A program made the translations under genes and the position numbers. Of a DNA stretch of 42,245 bases, positions 42,227-42,245 are shown one piece after another. The notes beneath the pieces were generated by a model. That model was not told the DNA's origin. It saw only the letters and a list, made by a program, of their open reading frames with translations, and made no database searches. This DNA comes from Nitrospira sp. UBA6493 (lineage in GTDB: Bacteria > Nitrospirota > Nitrospiria > Nitrospirales > Nitrospiraceae), in NCBI GenBank assembly GCA_002435325.1, contig DJMJ01000007.1, positions 1 through 42,245 of the forward strand. Direction: 5' to 3'. The first letter of the stretch is position 1. Each line of letters starts with the position of its first letter.

Positions 42227-42245
42227 ATGTTGAACGCCATTCGTC
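42227..42245 (+). CDS. Second Flp pilin copy, cut by the window end
   Basis: Only six codons (MLNAIR) plus one base are present. The 23 bases from TACCATG onward are identical to the start of the first pilin gene, and GAGGGAG provides a ribosome-binding site. It indicates a tandem duplication of pilin genes. Confidence 0.75.

Overview
The window looks like chromosomal DNA of a Nitrospira-type bacterium (phylum Nitrospirota). This is an inference from three things: the overall protein style, a 190-bp dispersed repeat at 14143-14332 of a kind I associate with Nitrospira genomes, and the mix of two-component, RND metal-efflux and Flp-pilin genes. I see no rRNA, tRNA, CRISPR array, intact transposase or phage module.

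Layout. 1-4734: housekeeping run on + (end of guaA, rluB, aspS, aroC, an orphan ABC ATPase). 4739-8135: envelope genes, mostly on -: a trypsin-like/PDZ protease, a small exported protein, an OmpA-type lipoprotein with a long coiled coil, and a small exported charged peptide. 8503-10430: a second pseudouridine synthase (RluE type), a frameshifted DUF190 gene next to crcB, and a small ribbon-helix-helix-like protein. 10661-17922: a seven-gene operon behind a strong sigma-70-type promoter. It encodes a small protein, a GlmL/MutL-family ASKHA ATPase, a lipoyl-like/KOW protein, and four membrane or exported proteins. It is the best candidate here for an undescribed system. 17940-19650: a MEMO-like protein that lacks the usual metal ligands, and a 35-residue membrane peptide. 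19651-23036: a decay zone holding a porin gene broken by an 11-G tract and an amber codon, a second amber-split ORF, and a PRC-barrel remnant. 23037-25342: a small hypothetical gene, a LOG-family gene and a small membrane peptide. 25448-31149: a SulP anion transporter, a stand-alone receiver, a CHASE3/HAMP/PAS-type histidine kinase and an NtrC-type sigma-54 activator. 31197-37337 (-): a CusCBA/CzcCBA-type metal-efflux operon led by a histidine-rich exported protein; the pump gene carries two compensating single-base indels. 37595-38626: a SurA-like/DsbA fusion. 38938-42245: a receiver-less sigma-54 activator, a winged-helix-like protein, a TPR lipoprotein, and tandem Flp pilin genes behind a good sigma-54 promoter match.

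How the parts may work together. The kinase and NtrC regulator lie convergent to the metal-efflux operon, recalling ZraSR/HydHG-type metal-stress systems. The second sigma-54 activator lies about 1.9 kb before the only convincing -24/-12 element I found, upstream of the pilin genes. Several reading frames are broken by single- or double-base indels (DUF190, cusA-like, porin). Either this strain is losing accessory functions or the assembly holds residual indel errors. The in-frame nonsense codons cannot be explained by indel errors.
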